Shown in pieces: positions 26,522 through 34,439 of a stretch of 60,440 bases of DNA. Below the pieces are notes generated by a model. That model was not told where the DNA came from. It ran no database searches and worked only from the letters and a program-made list of their open reading frames with translations. The stretch spans positions 2,073 through 62,512 of the forward strand of contig JAPLEZ010000119.1 in NCBI GenBank assembly GCA_026390935.1, written 5' to 3'. Source of the DNA: Bacteroidota bacterium (GTDB lineage Bacteria > Bacteroidota > Bacteroidia > Flavobacteriales_C > GCA-002722245). A program made the position numbers and the translations under genes. Positions within the stretch are counted from its first letter, which is position 1, and each line of letters starts with the position of its first letter.

Positions 26522-27254
26522 TGGCCTGCTTGTATTTGGTAAACCATGATTTTACTTTCATGGCAATAACTCCCCAAAGCGCTTCTTTGATAATGCCCTT
26601 GCTCATTTTGGAAGCACCTTGAGTTCTGTCTTGAAATATAATGGACACCTCTTTTATATTAAATCCATGTTTCCAGGCTCTGAATTTCATTTCTATTTGG
26701 AAGCCGTAACCAATCAACTTAATTTCATCAAGATTGATGGTTTCCAGCACTACTCTCTTGTAGCATTTAAATCCAGCTGTGGTATCACGAATGGTCATCC
26801 CTGTGATTGCTCGCACATAAGCCGAACCATAATACGAAGTCAACACCCTGGACATTGGCCAGTTCACTACATTTACTCCATTTACATAACGAGAACCGAT
26901 GGCCAAATCAGCACCATCTTTACAAGCCTGAAACAAACGTATTAAATCATCAGGATTGTGCGAGAAGTCGGCATCAATTTCAAAAATGAAATCGTATTTA
27001 TTTTCGATGGCCCATTTAAATCCGAAGATGTAAGCTGTACCCAAACCTAATTTACCTGATCTTTCTTTTAAATGAAGTCGATTAGGATATTCCGCCTGTA
27101 AATTCCTAACAATTTGTGCTGTTCCATCGGGTGAACCATCATCCACAATTAGCATTTCAAAGCTTTCAGGATAAGACAAAACCTTGCGGACAATAGCCTC
27201 AATGTTTTCCTTCTCGTTATAAGTTGGTATGATGACAAGTGATTTCAATGGCAA
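26505..27254 (-). CDS. Polyprenol monophosphomannose synthase-like GT2 glycosyltransferase
   Basis: 249 residues. It opens LVIIPTYNEKENIEAIV and has MLIVDDGSPDGT, FEIDADFSHNPDDL (DxD-type metal site) and LAIGSRYVNG, the order of DPM1-like GT2 enzymes that move mannose from GDP-mannose to a polyprenyl phosphate. There is no C-terminal membrane region, so it is the soluble DPM1 type. It may feed O-mannosylation or lipid-linked glycan synthesis. It is translationally coupled to pyrC by a 17-base overlap. Confidence 0.92.
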   Translation of the reverse strand: MPLKSLVIIPTYNEKENIEAIVRKVLSYPESFEMLIVDDGSPDGTAQIVRNLQAEYPNRLHLKERSGKLGLGTAYIFGFKWAIENKYDFIFEIDADFSHNPDDLIRLFQACKDGADLAIGSRYVNGVNVVNWPMSRVLTSYYGSAYVRAITGMTIRDTTAGFKCYKRVVLETINLDEIKLIGYGFQIEMKFRAWKHGFNIKEVSIIFQDRTQGASKMSKGIIKEALWGVIAMKVKSWFTKYKQANETSN

Positions 27255-27271
27255 AATTTCAGATGGTTAAA

Positions 27272-28039
27272 TTAGTGGTTTTTAAGGAAACTAAGAACTA
27301 CAGCTAAAAATTCTTCAGGTTGCTCAGCATGAACCCAATGACCCGACTTAGGTATTGTTGCTAACTTGGCACTTGGAAAAATCTGAGTTATTAAATCAAT
27401 ATCATCATCTAAAATATAGTTTGATTTTCCTCCTCGGATAAATAAAGTTGGATTTGGAAAATAGGCAGAATCAGGCAAAGCTTCACCAATGTTTTCAACT
27501 TCTTTAGTCAATCCGCTTAAATTAAATTTCCAGGAAAAACTTTCGCCAGATTCTCTTTTTAAATTTTTCATCAACCATTGAACGACACCAACATCTTTCA
27601 ATTGTTGCATTAGGTGAATTTCAACCTCTTGTCGAGTACTAATCGTAGTTAAATCAACTGAATTCAATGCCAATAATATTTGCTGATGGTGTTGCGGATA
27701 ATATTTTGGACCAATATCCACCACTATTAATTTATCAACTCTTTCAGGATGTTGCGTTGCAAAAAACATGGCGGTTTTTCCACCCATGGAATGTCCTAAA
27801 ATATGTGCAGATGAAATATTTTGCTGCTCCATGAAATCCAGTAAATCATTTTCCATGAGCATATAATTGTGCTTTTGAGCATGCTCACTTTTTCCGTGAT
27901 TGCGCAAATCAATAATGTACACTTTATAAGATAACGACAATTCTTTAGCCAGCGATTGCCAGTTGTCAAGCGAACCCAAAAAACCATGTAAAATGATCAG
28001 TGGCTGTCCCTCACCCGTTACTTTATAATTCAGCTGCAT
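27272..28039 (-). CDS. Alpha/beta hydrolase (YbfF-like esterase)
   Basis: 255 residues. The oxyanion region is [15 protein letters not shown], the nucleophile Ser84 is in [11 protein letters not shown], the acid is probably in [14 protein letters not shown], and the His in [14 protein letters not shown]. The pattern [10 protein letters not shown] after the first strand is typical of YbfF-type short acyl esterases. The natural substrate is unknown. Its start overlaps the pdxJ stop by 17 bases, so the two are co-transcribed. Confidence 0.88.
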   Translation of the reverse strand: MQLNYKVTGEGQPLIILHGFLGSLDNWQSLAKELSLSYKVYIIDLRNHGKSEHAQKHNYMLMENDLLDFMEQQNISSAHILGHSMGGKTAMFFATQHPERVDKLIVVDIGPKYYPQHHQQILLALNSVDLTTISTRQEVEIHLMQQLKDVGVVQWLMKNLKRESGESFSWKFNLSGLTKEVENIGEALPDSAYFPNPTLFIRGGKSNYILDDDIDLITQIFPSAKLATIPKSGHWVHAEQPEEFLAVVLSFLKNH

Positions 28040-28751
28040 TTCTTAATTGTCGGAGATATAATTGAATGGTGTTTTCCAAACCGAAGTACAAAGCATCGGC
28101 AATCAAAGCATGACCGATAGACACTTCCAGAAGGCCTTTGGTATTGTTTGCAAAATATTCCAAATTGGTCAAACTCAAATCATGCCCCGCATTTAATCCC
28201 AAGCCCAATTCAAAAGCTTTTTCAGCAGCCTTTTGATAAGGGAGAATTGCTTTCTCTTTATTTGCAGGATAATTCACCGCATAAGCTTCCGTATACAATT
28301 CAATTCTGTCACAACCGGTTTTAGCTGCCCATTCTATTTGCTCTTCATCGGCATTCATAAAAACGGAAGTGCGAATTCCCTTGTCCTTAAACGCTTTTAT
28401 CACCTCCTGTAAAAAAGAAAAATGCTTTTTGGCGTCCCAGCCTGCGCTGGATGTAATAGCTTCAGGAGGATCGGGCACCAAAGTCACCTGATCGGCCTGA
28501 ACATCAAAAACCATTTTCATGAAATCAGGAGAAGGATAACCTTCAATGTTAAATTCTGTGCTCACCACTTTTTTTAAAGCGTAAACATCAGCGTAACGAA
28601 TGTGGCGCTCATCGGGCCGCGGATGCACTGTAATCCCTTGCGCACCAAACCTTTCGCAATCTTTTGCAACCTGGATAAGATCTGGAACATTGCCTCCTCT
28701 TGAATTCCTGAGGGTAGCTATTTTGTTAATATTTACACTTAATCGCGTCAT
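28023..28751 (-). CDS. pdxJ: Pyridoxine 5'-phosphate synthase
   Basis: 242 residues, TIM-barrel enzyme that joins 1-deoxyxylulose 5-phosphate and 3-amino-2-oxopropyl phosphate in vitamin B6 synthesis. The start [14 protein letters not shown], the phosphate motif [24 protein letters not shown] and [11 protein letters not shown] are family signatures. Start ATG at 28751. It is divergent from the CBS-ACT gene. Confidence 0.97.
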   Translation of the reverse strand: MTRLSVNINKIATLRNSRGGNVPDLIQVAKDCERFGAQGITVHPRPDERHIRYADVYALKKVVSTEFNIEGYPSPDFMKMVFDVQADQVTLVPDPPEAITSSAGWDAKKHFSFLQEVIKAFKDKGIRTSVFMNADEEQIEWAAKTGCDRIELYTEAYAVNYPANKEKAILPYQKAAEKAFELGLGLNAGHDLSLTNLEYFANNTKGLLEVSIGHALIADALYFGLENTIQLYLRQLRNAAEL

Positions 28752-28793
28752 GAATGGAACATAAATAAGAAAGTAAAAGTAAAAAATACTGAG

Positions 28794-28801
28794 TATGTTT
28801 G
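28794..28801 (+). promoter_or_regulatory. -7 element for the CBS-ACT gene
   Basis: TATGTTTG is an exact TAnnTTTG match 20 bases before the TTG start at 28821. It supports a short leader and therefore the TTG start. No clear TTG box lies upstream. Confidence 0.5.
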
Positions 28802-28820
28802 TTTAATTAAAAGTATTCGA

Positions 28821-29486
28821 TTGCAAGCACAAGAATTAATATCCTACGATCTTCCCTTCCTGAAACCTCAGGAAAGCGGCGATGATGCGTTAGCCATGAT
28901 GGATGAAAACAGGGTTTCTCATATACCTCTGGTTAAAGACGGCGAATATTTAGGTCTTATTTCCGATAATGACATTTACAATTTCTTTGAGGATACTGCA
29001 GATGAGATCAAAAGTCAGAAATTGTCCCTCATGCGCCCCTTCGTTAAAGCACAAAACCATATTTTTGAAGTGATTAAAATAATGGGGGAAGCACGTATTT
29101 CAGTGGTCCCAGTTTTAGATGACAAAGAAAATTTCATTGGCTGCATTCTTTCTCAGGACATAGCTTATACTTTATCAAAACTCACGTCTGCAAATGAACC
29201 TGGAGGGGTGATTGTATTAGAACTCAATGTAAATGATTATTCCTTGTCGCATATTGCGCAAATTGTTGAATCTGACGGCGCAAAAATTTTAAATTGTTCC
29301 ACCTCTACACCCAACGATTCCACAAAACTGGAAGTGGTTTTAAAAATCAATAAAATAGACTTGTCGCGCATCATTCAAACTTTTGATCGATTCAAATACA
29401 ACATCAAGGAAAGCTACCATCAAAGCACCTTTGACGAGGATTTACAAAGACGCTACGACTTGTTTATGAACTACCTCAACATGTAA
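28821..29486 (+). CDS. CBS-domain pair with C-terminal ACT-like domain
   Basis: 221 residues, starting with TTG at 28821: no in-frame ATG exists upstream, and the first internal ATG (residue 26) would cut into the first CBS domain. Two CBS motifs are visible (MMDENRVSHIPLVKDGEYLG and MGEARISVVPVLDDKENFIG), followed by an ACT-like region with GGVIVLELNVNDYSLSHIAQ and ILNCSTS. CBS pairs sense adenine nucleotides. It begins the plus-strand cluster leading to nadK and bamA; stop and next ATG are three bases apart. Confidence 0.85.
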   Translation: MQAQELISYDLPFLKPQESGDDALAMMDENRVSHIPLVKDGEYLGLISDNDIYNFFEDTADEIKSQKLSLMRPFVKAQNHIFEVIKIMGEARISVVPVLDDKENFIGCILSQDIAYTLSKLTSANEPGGVIVLELNVNDYSLSHIAQIVESDGAKILNCSTSTPNDSTKLEVVLKINKIDLSRIIQTFDRFKYNIKESYHQSTFDEDLQRRYDLFMNYLNM

Positions 29487-29488
29487 CA

Positions 29489-30877
29489 ATGTTTAAAATA
29501 GTTGCATTTGCAGGACTATTATTCCTCTGTACTTTCTCTCTTTCAGCTCAAAATAGTATTGTCATCAATAAAATTTTTATTGAAGGCAACAAAATCACTC
29601 AACCTTACATTATTCACAAGGAGCTTACCTTTCATGAAGGCGACACCCTTTCACTACCTGATTTTATAGAAAAAACCGTTCAATCAAGAAAAAACCTGCT
29701 CAACACTTCCTTATTCAATTTTGTAGACATTTTATACAACAATGACAGCTTAGACTTCAACGTAACTATTGCTGTGAAAGAAAGATGGTATACCTGGCCA
29801 CAACCTATAGCAATAGTGGAAGACAGAAATTTTTTCGATTGGTGGCAATACAAAACCCTTGATAGATTGAGCTATGGCTTGTACTTATATCAGTATAATT
29901 TATGGGGGCGCAGAGAATCCATTGAGACAAAACTTAAACTTGGGTATTCGCAGGAAATTGGCGTAGCGTACAAAATTCCCTATCTCGTAAAGCACAAAAA
30001 CCATGGTTTGAATTTCTCCTTCCTGTCCGTTAAGCGGCATGAGATCTACTACAAAAGCTTCAACGACAAAATCACTTACATGAAAGATCACAATAATATA
30101 ATGCGGACGGAATTCAATGCCAACGTAGAATATGTTTACCGAAACAAAATATACCAGCAACATTCGTTAAAATTTGATTACGATGAAGTAGAAGTTCGCG
30201 ACACAATCGTCAATCCTATTGAAAACCCTAACTATCTCATTGATGGTAAAAACCATGCTTCGTATTTTTCATTCCGCTACTTATATAAAAAAGACAAACG
30301 CGACTCAAAAAACTATCCGTTGGAAGGATATGATTATGATGTAGAAATAAAAAAAATAGGCTTCAATTTCGGAGCTGGTAACATCAACACTGCTTCCCTA
30401 ACCTGTACCGCTGAAAAATTCTGGAAATTAAAAGAGAAAATATATTTCGCAGCCGGACTTAGAGCTAGGGCGTTCGCCACTCCTACCGCACCTTTTTACA
30501 TTGCGCGTGGCCTAGGTTTTAGTCCCGATTACGTGCGAGGATATGAACCCTACCTCATCAGCGGAACCAATTTCGTCGTTGTAAAATCTAATCTCAAGTA
30601 TCAACTATTAAAACCTCGAATCTTCAAAATACCTTACCTCAAAATTGAAAAATTCAACACTTTCCATTACGCCTTTTACATCAACGCCTTATTCGACGTG
30701 GGATACATTCAAGATAAAACCTATACTACAAATAATTCCCTAGCAAATACTTTATTGATAGGTTATGGTGTAGGACTCGACTTTGTGACCTACTACGACA
30801 AAGTATTGCGGGTGGAATATTCTTTAAATAAAAAAGGACTCTCGGGGATTTATCTTAGCTTTATAGCACCTATTTAA
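29489..30877 (+). CDS. BamA/TamA-like outer-membrane protein with one POTRA domain
   Basis: 462 residues. The signal peptide ends SLSA before QNSIVINK. Residues about 22-100 form a single POTRA (INKIFIEGNKITQPYIIHKE, LLNTSLFNFVDILY, NVTIAVKERW), and the rest is an Omp85-type barrel with the conserved GLGFSPDYVRGYEPYL stretch near lid loop 6 and a final LSGIYLSFIAPI strand. It is smaller than BamA and is probably a lineage-specific assembly or translocation factor. Two genes downstream of the CBS start and just before nadK. Confidence 0.85.
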   Translation: MFKIVAFAGLLFLCTFSLSAQNSIVINKIFIEGNKITQPYIIHKELTFHEGDTLSLPDFIEKTVQSRKNLLNTSLFNFVDILYNNDSLDFNVTIAVKERWYTWPQPIAIVEDRNFFDWWQYKTLDRLSYGLYLYQYNLWGRRESIETKLKLGYSQEIGVAYKIPYLVKHKNHGLNFSFLSVKRHEIYYKSFNDKITYMKDHNNIMRTEFNANVEYVYRNKIYQQHSLKFDYDEVEVRDTIVNPIENPNYLIDGKNHASYFSFRYLYKKDKRDSKNYPLEGYDYDVEIKKIGFNFGAGNINTASLTCTAEKFWKLKEKIYFAAGLRARAFATPTAPFYIARGLGFSPDYVRGYEPYLISGTNFVVVKSNLKYQLLKPRIFKIPYLKIEKFNTFHYAFYINALFDVGYIQDKTYTTNNSLANTLLIGYGVGLDFVTYYDKVLRVEYSLNKKGLSGIYLSFIAPI

Positions 30878-30886
30878 GTTACAAAT

Positions 30887-31762
30887 ATGAAGTTGGCCAT
30901 TTTCGGAAAAGAATACAACGAGCAGAAAAAAGATATTTTTCTTGACTTCTTTCGTTATCTGGATGCCCACAAAACCATTGAATACACTATTTACGAGCCT
31001 TTCTTAAAAAAAATTTCACACAAGATATCTTTTCTAGAAAATGCTTCCACGTTTAACCATCCCGACGAAATAAAAGGCATCGACTTTTTATGCAGTTTAG
31101 GTGGCGACGGAACGATATTGGAATCACTGCTCATGGTGCAAACGGGAACTCCAATTATCGGTATCAATACCGGTCGACTAGGATTTTTGTCCAGCATCAC
31201 TTCTCCTGATACAATAAGCTCTATTGAAAGCATATTGAATGGCGACTATTTCATTGACGAAAGAAGCATGGTGAAAGTAATTACCAATGACAAGCTGTTT
31301 GGAGAAACCAATTATGCCCTAAACGAAATTACCATCCATAAGAAGGACTCATCCTCCATGATCATTGTTCATGCTTACATTGACGATGAATATTTGGCCT
31401 CTTACTGGGCAGACGGACTAATTATTTCAACTCCAACAGGTTCCACAGGCTACTCATTGAGTTGTAATGGCCCTATCGTTATGCCACAATCTGGTGTTTT
31501 TATCATAACACCTATCGCTCCGCACAATTTAAATGTAAGACCTTTGATTATCCCTAACACCAAAAAAATAAAACTAAAAATGGAAGGGCGCGGCAACGAA
31601 TTTTTGATTTCGCTCGACTCCAGAAACTACAGCGTAGACGAGAAAACTGAACTTATCATTGAAAAAGAAGAGTTTAAAGCCAATATCGTGCGTATCAAAG
31701 GCCATTCATTTGCAAACACCCTTAGGAATAAATTGAATTGGGGCCTTGACACAAGAAACTGA
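30887..31762 (+). CDS. nadK: NAD kinase
   Basis: 291 residues; makes NADP from NAD and ATP. The GGDG motif is in LCSLGGDGTILES, the NAD-binding NE motif is in NYALNEITIHKKD, and the third motif is STPTGSTGYSLSCNGPI. Length and order match bacterial NadK. Ten bases separate it from the upstream barrel gene. The next gene has its own promoter inside the end of this one. Confidence 0.97.
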   Translation: MKLAIFGKEYNEQKKDIFLDFFRYLDAHKTIEYTIYEPFLKKISHKISFLENASTFNHPDEIKGIDFLCSLGGDGTILESLLMVQTGTPIIGINTGRLGFLSSITSPDTISSIESILNGDYFIDERSMVKVITNDKLFGETNYALNEITIHKKDSSSMIIVHAYIDDEYLASYWADGLIISTPTGSTGYSLSCNGPIVMPQSGVFIITPIAPHNLNVRPLIIPNTKKIKLKMEGRGNEFLISLDSRNYSVDEKTELIIEKEEFKANIVRIKGHSFANTLRNKLNWGLDTRN

Positions 31763-31772
31763 AAAAATCTGT

Positions 31773-31801
31773 TTGGTGCTGGCTTATTTTTTTTATATTT
31801 G
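31773..31801 (+). promoter_or_regulatory. Consensus Bacteroidota promoter for the first porG-like gene
   Basis: TTG (31773-31775), 18 bases, TATATTTG (31794-31801): an ideal match to TTG-N17..23-TAnnTTTG. Transcription would begin near 31808, about 16 bases before the ATG at 31824. This separates the T9SS/BAM part of the cluster from the nadK part. Confidence 0.8.
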
Positions 31802-31823
31802 CCTCTACGTGAAAAATAATTCC

Positions 31824-32729
31824 ATGAAATATCTTATTGCTTTCCTGAGCATAATTGTGCTCTCTACTTCTGCTAAAGCACAAACTTATGCGCAGTGGAA
31901 AAGACTCAGATACGAAGTATGCTTTGGCTTAGGTGTAGCCAATTTCCTTGGGGATTTAGGAGGAGCCAACATGATTGGAACCGATTATTTTAATGACCTT
32001 GAAATTAACACCACTCGCCCTTCTGTTAACATTGGGATGCGTTATAAATTAGATCCTCGCCAGGCTGTTAAAGTCGACTTCACGTGGGGGATAATTGCAG
32101 GAGATGATAGATTGACTGCATGGGCAAACAGAAACAACCGTTTATTACAATTCAGGTCACATATTTTCGAATTCGGAGCACGTTATGAGTTCATGGCCAT
32201 CAAAGAACGTGTAGGTCACCGTTACAGACTTAGAGGTATCAAAGGTCAAAAAGCATTAGAGTTGTATCCATATGGTTTTGTTGGTATAGCAGGATTTTAT
32301 TTCAATCCTCAAGGAATGGATGCGGCTGGTACATGGAGAAATTTAGCTCCTTTGCACACTGAGGGACAAACAATGATTGCAACACGCCAGCAATACAGTC
32401 AGTTTCAATTGGCCATCCCAATGGGTATCGGATTCAAATACGCTATCGACAAACTATGGCTCATTGGTATTGAATACGGCATGAGAAAAACTTTTACTGA
32501 TTATATAGATGACGTTAGTACTACTTACTTTGATAATGCAAGCATTATGGCAGTAAACGGTGCATCTGCTGCTTATTTGGCTGATCCAAATTTAGGCGCA
32601 AACATTGACTACGCTGCTGGACAACAGCGTGGAGATCCTACCGACAAAGACGTATATATGTTCTTGATGGTTTCTGTGAACTATAAGCTTAAAACAGGAA
32701 GAAACAACCTTCCTAAATTCGGCAACTAG
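31824..32729 (+). CDS. porG: PorG-like type IX secretion protein (DUF6089), first copy
   Basis: 301 residues from the ATG at 31824 (MKYLIAFLSIIVLS); the longer frame from 31746 overlaps nadK and includes the promoter. The signal peptide ends AKA before QTYAQWKRL. It has the PorG/DUF6089 pattern: EVCFGLGVANFLGDLGG, RYEFMAIKERVGHRYRL, LYPYGFVGIAGFYFNPQG and GMRKTFTDYIDDVSTTYFD. PorG is an outer-membrane barrel that interacts with the periplasmic PorK/PorN ring of T9SS. The family call is strong; whether this copy or the next is the true PorG is open. Confidence 0.85.
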   Translation: MKYLIAFLSIIVLSTSAKAQTYAQWKRLRYEVCFGLGVANFLGDLGGANMIGTDYFNDLEINTTRPSVNIGMRYKLDPRQAVKVDFTWGIIAGDDRLTAWANRNNRLLQFRSHIFEFGARYEFMAIKERVGHRYRLRGIKGQKALELYPYGFVGIAGFYFNPQGMDAAGTWRNLAPLHTEGQTMIATRQQYSQFQLAIPMGIGFKYAIDKLWLIGIEYGMRKTFTDYIDDVSTTYFDNASIMAVNGASAAYLADPNLGANIDYAAGQQRGDPTDKDVYMFLMVSVNYKLKTGRNNLPKFGN

Positions 32730-32775
32730 CAATTTTCTTTTAGCAATGGCGTTTCATGGGCATAGAATTTATAGT

Positions 32776-33606
32776 ATGCTTCATAAATGCTCGTTAGTTT
32801 TATTGCTGCTGTTGTTTTCAATCCCTTTTAAAAGTTACTCTTCTTTTACGATAAGGCCATATTCGGAAATTGGAATTTTCGGTGGAACATCTTACTACCT
32901 TGGGGAACTCAACCACGTTCATTTTCCAATGAAATTATTACAACCGGCAGGTGGCCTATTTTATCGATACAACCTAAATGGTCACTACGCACTCCGGTCC
33001 TTCATTAATTACTCGGAAGTCAAAGGCTACGATGTGTATTCAAATAACGTTTTTGAAAAAAACAGAGGTCTCTCTTTTGCATCAAAAATTTTAGAAGTAG
33101 GGTCAATTTTAGAATTCAACTTCTATGAATTTGCCTTGTACAAAGATGCAAAACGAAAAATCACCCCCTTCATTTTTGGTGGACTTAATTACTTTTATTT
33201 TAATCCGCAAGGAAACATTGGCGGAAGCTGGGTTGACCTTCAGCCTCTCGGTACTGAAGGACAAGGCACGTCGGCTTTCCCAAACAGACACAAATATTCT
33301 CTTCATCAGATTGGAATGCCTATGGGAATAGGAGTAAAAGTGAAAATTCAAAGATTTGCCATTACAGCGGAATGGGGAATACGAAAAACTTTTACCGATT
33401 ACATCGATGATGTCAGTACTACGTATGTAAATCCGAATTTACTTTCAGGGGAAGCTGCCCAATTGGCCAACCGCGGCACTGTTCCTTCAGCCACCTTAAC
33501 CGACAAGCAGAGAGGCAACAGTAAAACCAGCGATTGGTACGTGTTTACCGGCATCACTATTTCATTTAAACTAGCGAAAGAAGCACCCTGCCGGGACAAC
33601 AACTAA
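32776..33606 (+). CDS. PorG-like type IX secretion protein (DUF6089), second copy
   Basis: 276 residues from the ATG at 32776 (MLHKCSLVLLLLLF), which gives a clean signal peptide; an ATG at 32746 would add ten residues. It is a clear paralogue of the previous gene: YYLGELNHVHFPMKL, LNYFYFNPQG, MPMGIGVKVKIQRFAIT and RKTFTDYIDDVSTTYVN all align with it. The tandem pair sits 46 bases apart and continues into uppS. A duplication with divergence is likely, perhaps giving two subunits or alternative ring contacts. Confidence 0.85.
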   Translation: MLHKCSLVLLLLLFSIPFKSYSSFTIRPYSEIGIFGGTSYYLGELNHVHFPMKLLQPAGGLFYRYNLNGHYALRSFINYSEVKGYDVYSNNVFEKNRGLSFASKILEVGSILEFNFYEFALYKDAKRKITPFIFGGLNYFYFNPQGNIGGSWVDLQPLGTEGQGTSAFPNRHKYSLHQIGMPMGIGVKVKIQRFAITAEWGIRKTFTDYIDDVSTTYVNPNLLSGEAAQLANRGTVPSATLTDKQRGNSKTSDWYVFTGITISFKLAKEAPCRDNN

Positions 33607-33693
33607 AATCCCAAGAAAATCAAGGGTTTAAGTATAAAAAATATTGAAAAAAAAACTACATTTACACCGCTTTAAAAAAGGCCTTATTAAGAA

Positions 33694-34437
33694 ATGTCAT
33701 TACTGGAGAAAATAAATAAAAACAATGTTCCTAAACATGTTGCCATTATTATGGATGGTAATGGCCGATGGGCAAAGAAAAAAGGGATGATGAGAATCTT
33801 CGGACACCAAAACGGTGTTAAAGCAGTGCGTGCTGCGCTGGAAGCATCGGTTAAAAGTGGTGTTCAAAACCTTACTCTTTACGCCTTTTCTACTGAAAAC
33901 TGGAATCGTCCACAAGCAGAAATCAATGCCTTAATGGAATTATTGGTGGACACAATAAATGGCGAAACCAAGACACTAAATGAGAATGGCATTCGTTTGC
34001 ACACCATTGGAAATGTTGAATCATTGCCGCAAAAGTGTCAAAACAAATTACAGGAAGCCATCAACAACACGAAACACAATACAAAATTAAATTTGATTCT
34101 GGCTTTGAGTTACAGCTCTAAATGGGAAATGACCTCTGCTGTAAAAAACATTTGTGCCGACGTTGTTTCAGGCAAACTGAAACAAGAAGAAATTGAAGAA
34201 AAAACCATTAGCGCCTACTTAAATACCGCTCCTTTTCCTGATCCCGAACTCATGATCCGCACAAGCGGTGAATACAGAATAAGCAATTTCCTTTTATGGC
34301 AACTGGCTTATGCTGAACTTTATTTTACCGAAACATTGTGGCCCGATTTCAGGGAAGATGATTTTTTTAAAGCGATCATAGATTTTCAGCAAAGAGAAAG
34401 ACGATTTGGAATGACAAGTGAGCAAATTACAGCCTAA
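33694..34437 (+). CDS. uppS: Undecaprenyl diphosphate synthase
   Basis: 247 residues, cis-prenyltransferase that builds the C55 lipid carrier for cell-wall and O-antigen synthesis. Signature motifs are in order: IMDGNGRWAKKKG (catalytic Asp), GHQNGVKAVR, YAFSTENWNRP, and PELMIRTSGEYRISNFLLWQ. Length is typical. Its stop lies two bases before the bamA ATG, so the two are coupled, as in many Bacteria. Confidence 0.98.
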   Translation: MSLLEKINKNNVPKHVAIIMDGNGRWAKKKGMMRIFGHQNGVKAVRAALEASVKSGVQNLTLYAFSTENWNRPQAEINALMELLVDTINGETKTLNENGIRLHTIGNVESLPQKCQNKLQEAINNTKHNTKLNLILALSYSSKWEMTSAVKNICADVVSGKLKQEEIEEKTISAYLNTAPFPDPELMIRTSGEYRISNFLLWQLAYAELYFTETLWPDFREDDFFKAIIDFQQRERRFGMTSEQITA

Positions 34438-34439
34438 AC

